Below are positions 63,419 to 64,000 of a stretch of 64,000 nt of DNA, one piece after another. The position numbers and the translations under genes were made by a program. The DNA lies in contig OZ037901.1 of assembly GCA_964035575.1 (NCBI GenBank), positions 682,001-746,000 of the forward strand. The letters are read 5' to 3'. Under the pieces are notes generated by a model that did not search any database, was not told the origin of the DNA, and saw only the letters and a list, made by a program, of their open reading frames with translations. The DNA is from Rhynchopus sp. YZ270_cl-10. Taxonomy: Eukaryota; Euglenozoa; Diplonemea; Diplonemida; Diplonemidae. Each line of letters starts with the position of its first letter. The stretch's first letter is position 1.

Positions 63419-63533
63419 GTACTCAGGTAGCTACGTGCCGTAAAGGTGATCGTATGCTAATACAGAAAGTAGCAGTCAAGGCAGTCCTTACAGACGCATG
63501 CCAAAGCGGCCGCCATATGGGGGTGGACGTAAG
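63419..63533 (+). repeat. Family F module, representative copy (115 bp, highly conserved)
   Basis: The text is GTACTCAGGTAGCTACGTGC, CGTAAAGGTGATCGTATGCT, AATACAGAAAGTA, GCATGCCAAAGCGGCCGCCA. Copies are at 55147-55262 (about six differences by eye) and 19033-19133 (3' end diverged). One + frame stays open in all three (TQVAT.RKGDRMLIQKV...DACQSGRH), though it has no proper start. All are on the + strand. Confidence 0.8.
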
Positions 63534-63843
63534 AGAATTTTTTCTTTTTTGGATTTTTCAACTTCTCTTTAGGGTATTTTTGTTTTTGTCTTCTTTTTTT
63601 TTTTGGTGCAGACATAACCTGACCTCGTAGGGTGATTGGCGATAGCACCAAAAAAAGTTCTGTTTCCTCTCCCCACACAACCCTTCTTCGTTTCCCATCA
63701 ATGCAACACGCTGTTAACACAAGGTGGTACCCCCAATTCGCTTCTTCCCCCCTCTGCACTTCCCAGCCCCTCTTTTTTCTTTTTTACAAACTCCGGACAG
63801 GGCTCTCGCCAATCACCCCCTTTTGACCAAAATGGGGGGTGAT

Positions 63844-64000
63844 TTAATACCCGATCACCCCCGGCGCATCCTTCATGAACTCTTCTTCTTCTTTCAGCAA
63901 GCGAGAGCGGGCAAAAGTTCTGAGCATGACCTCGAACGGCTTCATTGGGAAGGCTTTTCTCATATGCTTCCACTGCTGCCATTGGACTTCTCTGACCCAG
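63844..64000 (-). CDS. 3' end of an unidentified minus-strand gene
   Basis: Reading from the window edge on the minus strand, 51 residues lead to TAA at 63844-63846: WVREVQWQQWKHMRKAF, then PMKPFEVMLRTFARSRLL, KEEEEFMKDAPGVIGY. Codons are mostly G/C at the third position like the other genes, and the peptide looks like a folded C-terminus. No family is recognised. The same bases on the + strand could be an exon after the pyrimidine-rich TTCTTCTTTCAG at 63887-63898 (QARAGKSSEHDLERLHWEGF...), but that tract is explained by the codons for KEEEE. I prefer the minus-strand reading, with moderate confidence. Confidence 0.5.
   Translation of the reverse strand, partial: WVREVQWQQWKHMRKAFPMKPFEVMLRTFARSRLLKEEEEFMKDAPGVIGY

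Larger units (their letters stand above)
60929..63843. other. Convergent spacer between + and - genes
   Basis: No gene is seen. It holds TIR elements at 61284-61426 and 62701-62802, family I at 62618-62690, family A at 62337-62390 and 63144-63187, family D at 63008-63070, family E at 63216-63285 and family F at 63419-63533. A + strand gene ends on its left and a minus-strand gene ends on its right. Confidence 0.6.

Noticed and set aside
63899-64000. Possible + strand exon after a pyrimidine-rich TTTCAG at the right edge
   Set aside because: The tract is the reverse of KEEEE codons in a better minus-strand frame with a stop and coding-like third bases; kept only as an alternative.

Overview
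This 64 kb window is nuclear DNA from a flagellated unicellular eukaryote. It has spliceosomal GT-AG introns, mitochondrial metabolism genes (citrate carrier, pyruvate carboxylase) and cilium or basal-body genes (IFT122, a FOP/LisH protein, coiled-coil proteins). Seventeen protein genes are supported. Sixteen lie head-to-tail on the + strand. The only intact-looking minus-strand gene is a 3' end at the right edge. Such directional arrays, with pyrimidine-AG sites just upstream of several ATGs, suggest polycistronic transcription with trans-splicing as in Euglenozoa, perhaps a diplonemid or euglenid. That placement is inference; no rRNA or spliced-leader gene is present to confirm it.

Layout. 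1-8.0 kb: IFT122 (5' cut by the window edge), a mitochondrial citrate carrier with one intron, a 200-N assembly gap inside palindromic tandem repeats, then the last two exons of pyruvate carboxylase. 8-23 kb: a coiled-coil protein, a three-exon triple-RRM protein whose second intron holds an antisense sirtuin fragment, an MFS transporter and an IMPACT/YigZ protein. 23-31.6 kb: a discoidin-domain membrane protein, a two-exon MGCGAS-type acylated protein, an LRR protein and a Trp-Gly-rich protein. 31.6-42.6 kb: a gene-free, transposon-rich stretch. 42.6-50 kb: a coiled-coil protein, a FOP-like LisH protein and a Pumilio protein. 52.4-61 kb: two paralogous eight-helix membrane proteins. 61-64 kb: a convergent zone ending in the 3' end of a minus-strand gene.

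The most striking feature is the non-coding DNA. It is a mosaic of many families of short (about 35-115 bp) interspersed modules separated by T-rich tracts. Several families appear, by eye, almost always in the same orientation as the genes, and many members also sit inside introns. On top of this are clear DNA-transposon relics with exact target-site duplications: a hAT element with a transposase remnant (8-bp TSD), a second hAT-type MITE (8-bp TSD), a piggyBac-like element flanked by TTAA and filled with degenerate internal repeats, a three-copy MITE family with AT-rich 5-bp TSDs, and several foldback elements. A tyrosine-recombinase fragment lies in the large intron of the acylated-protein gene.
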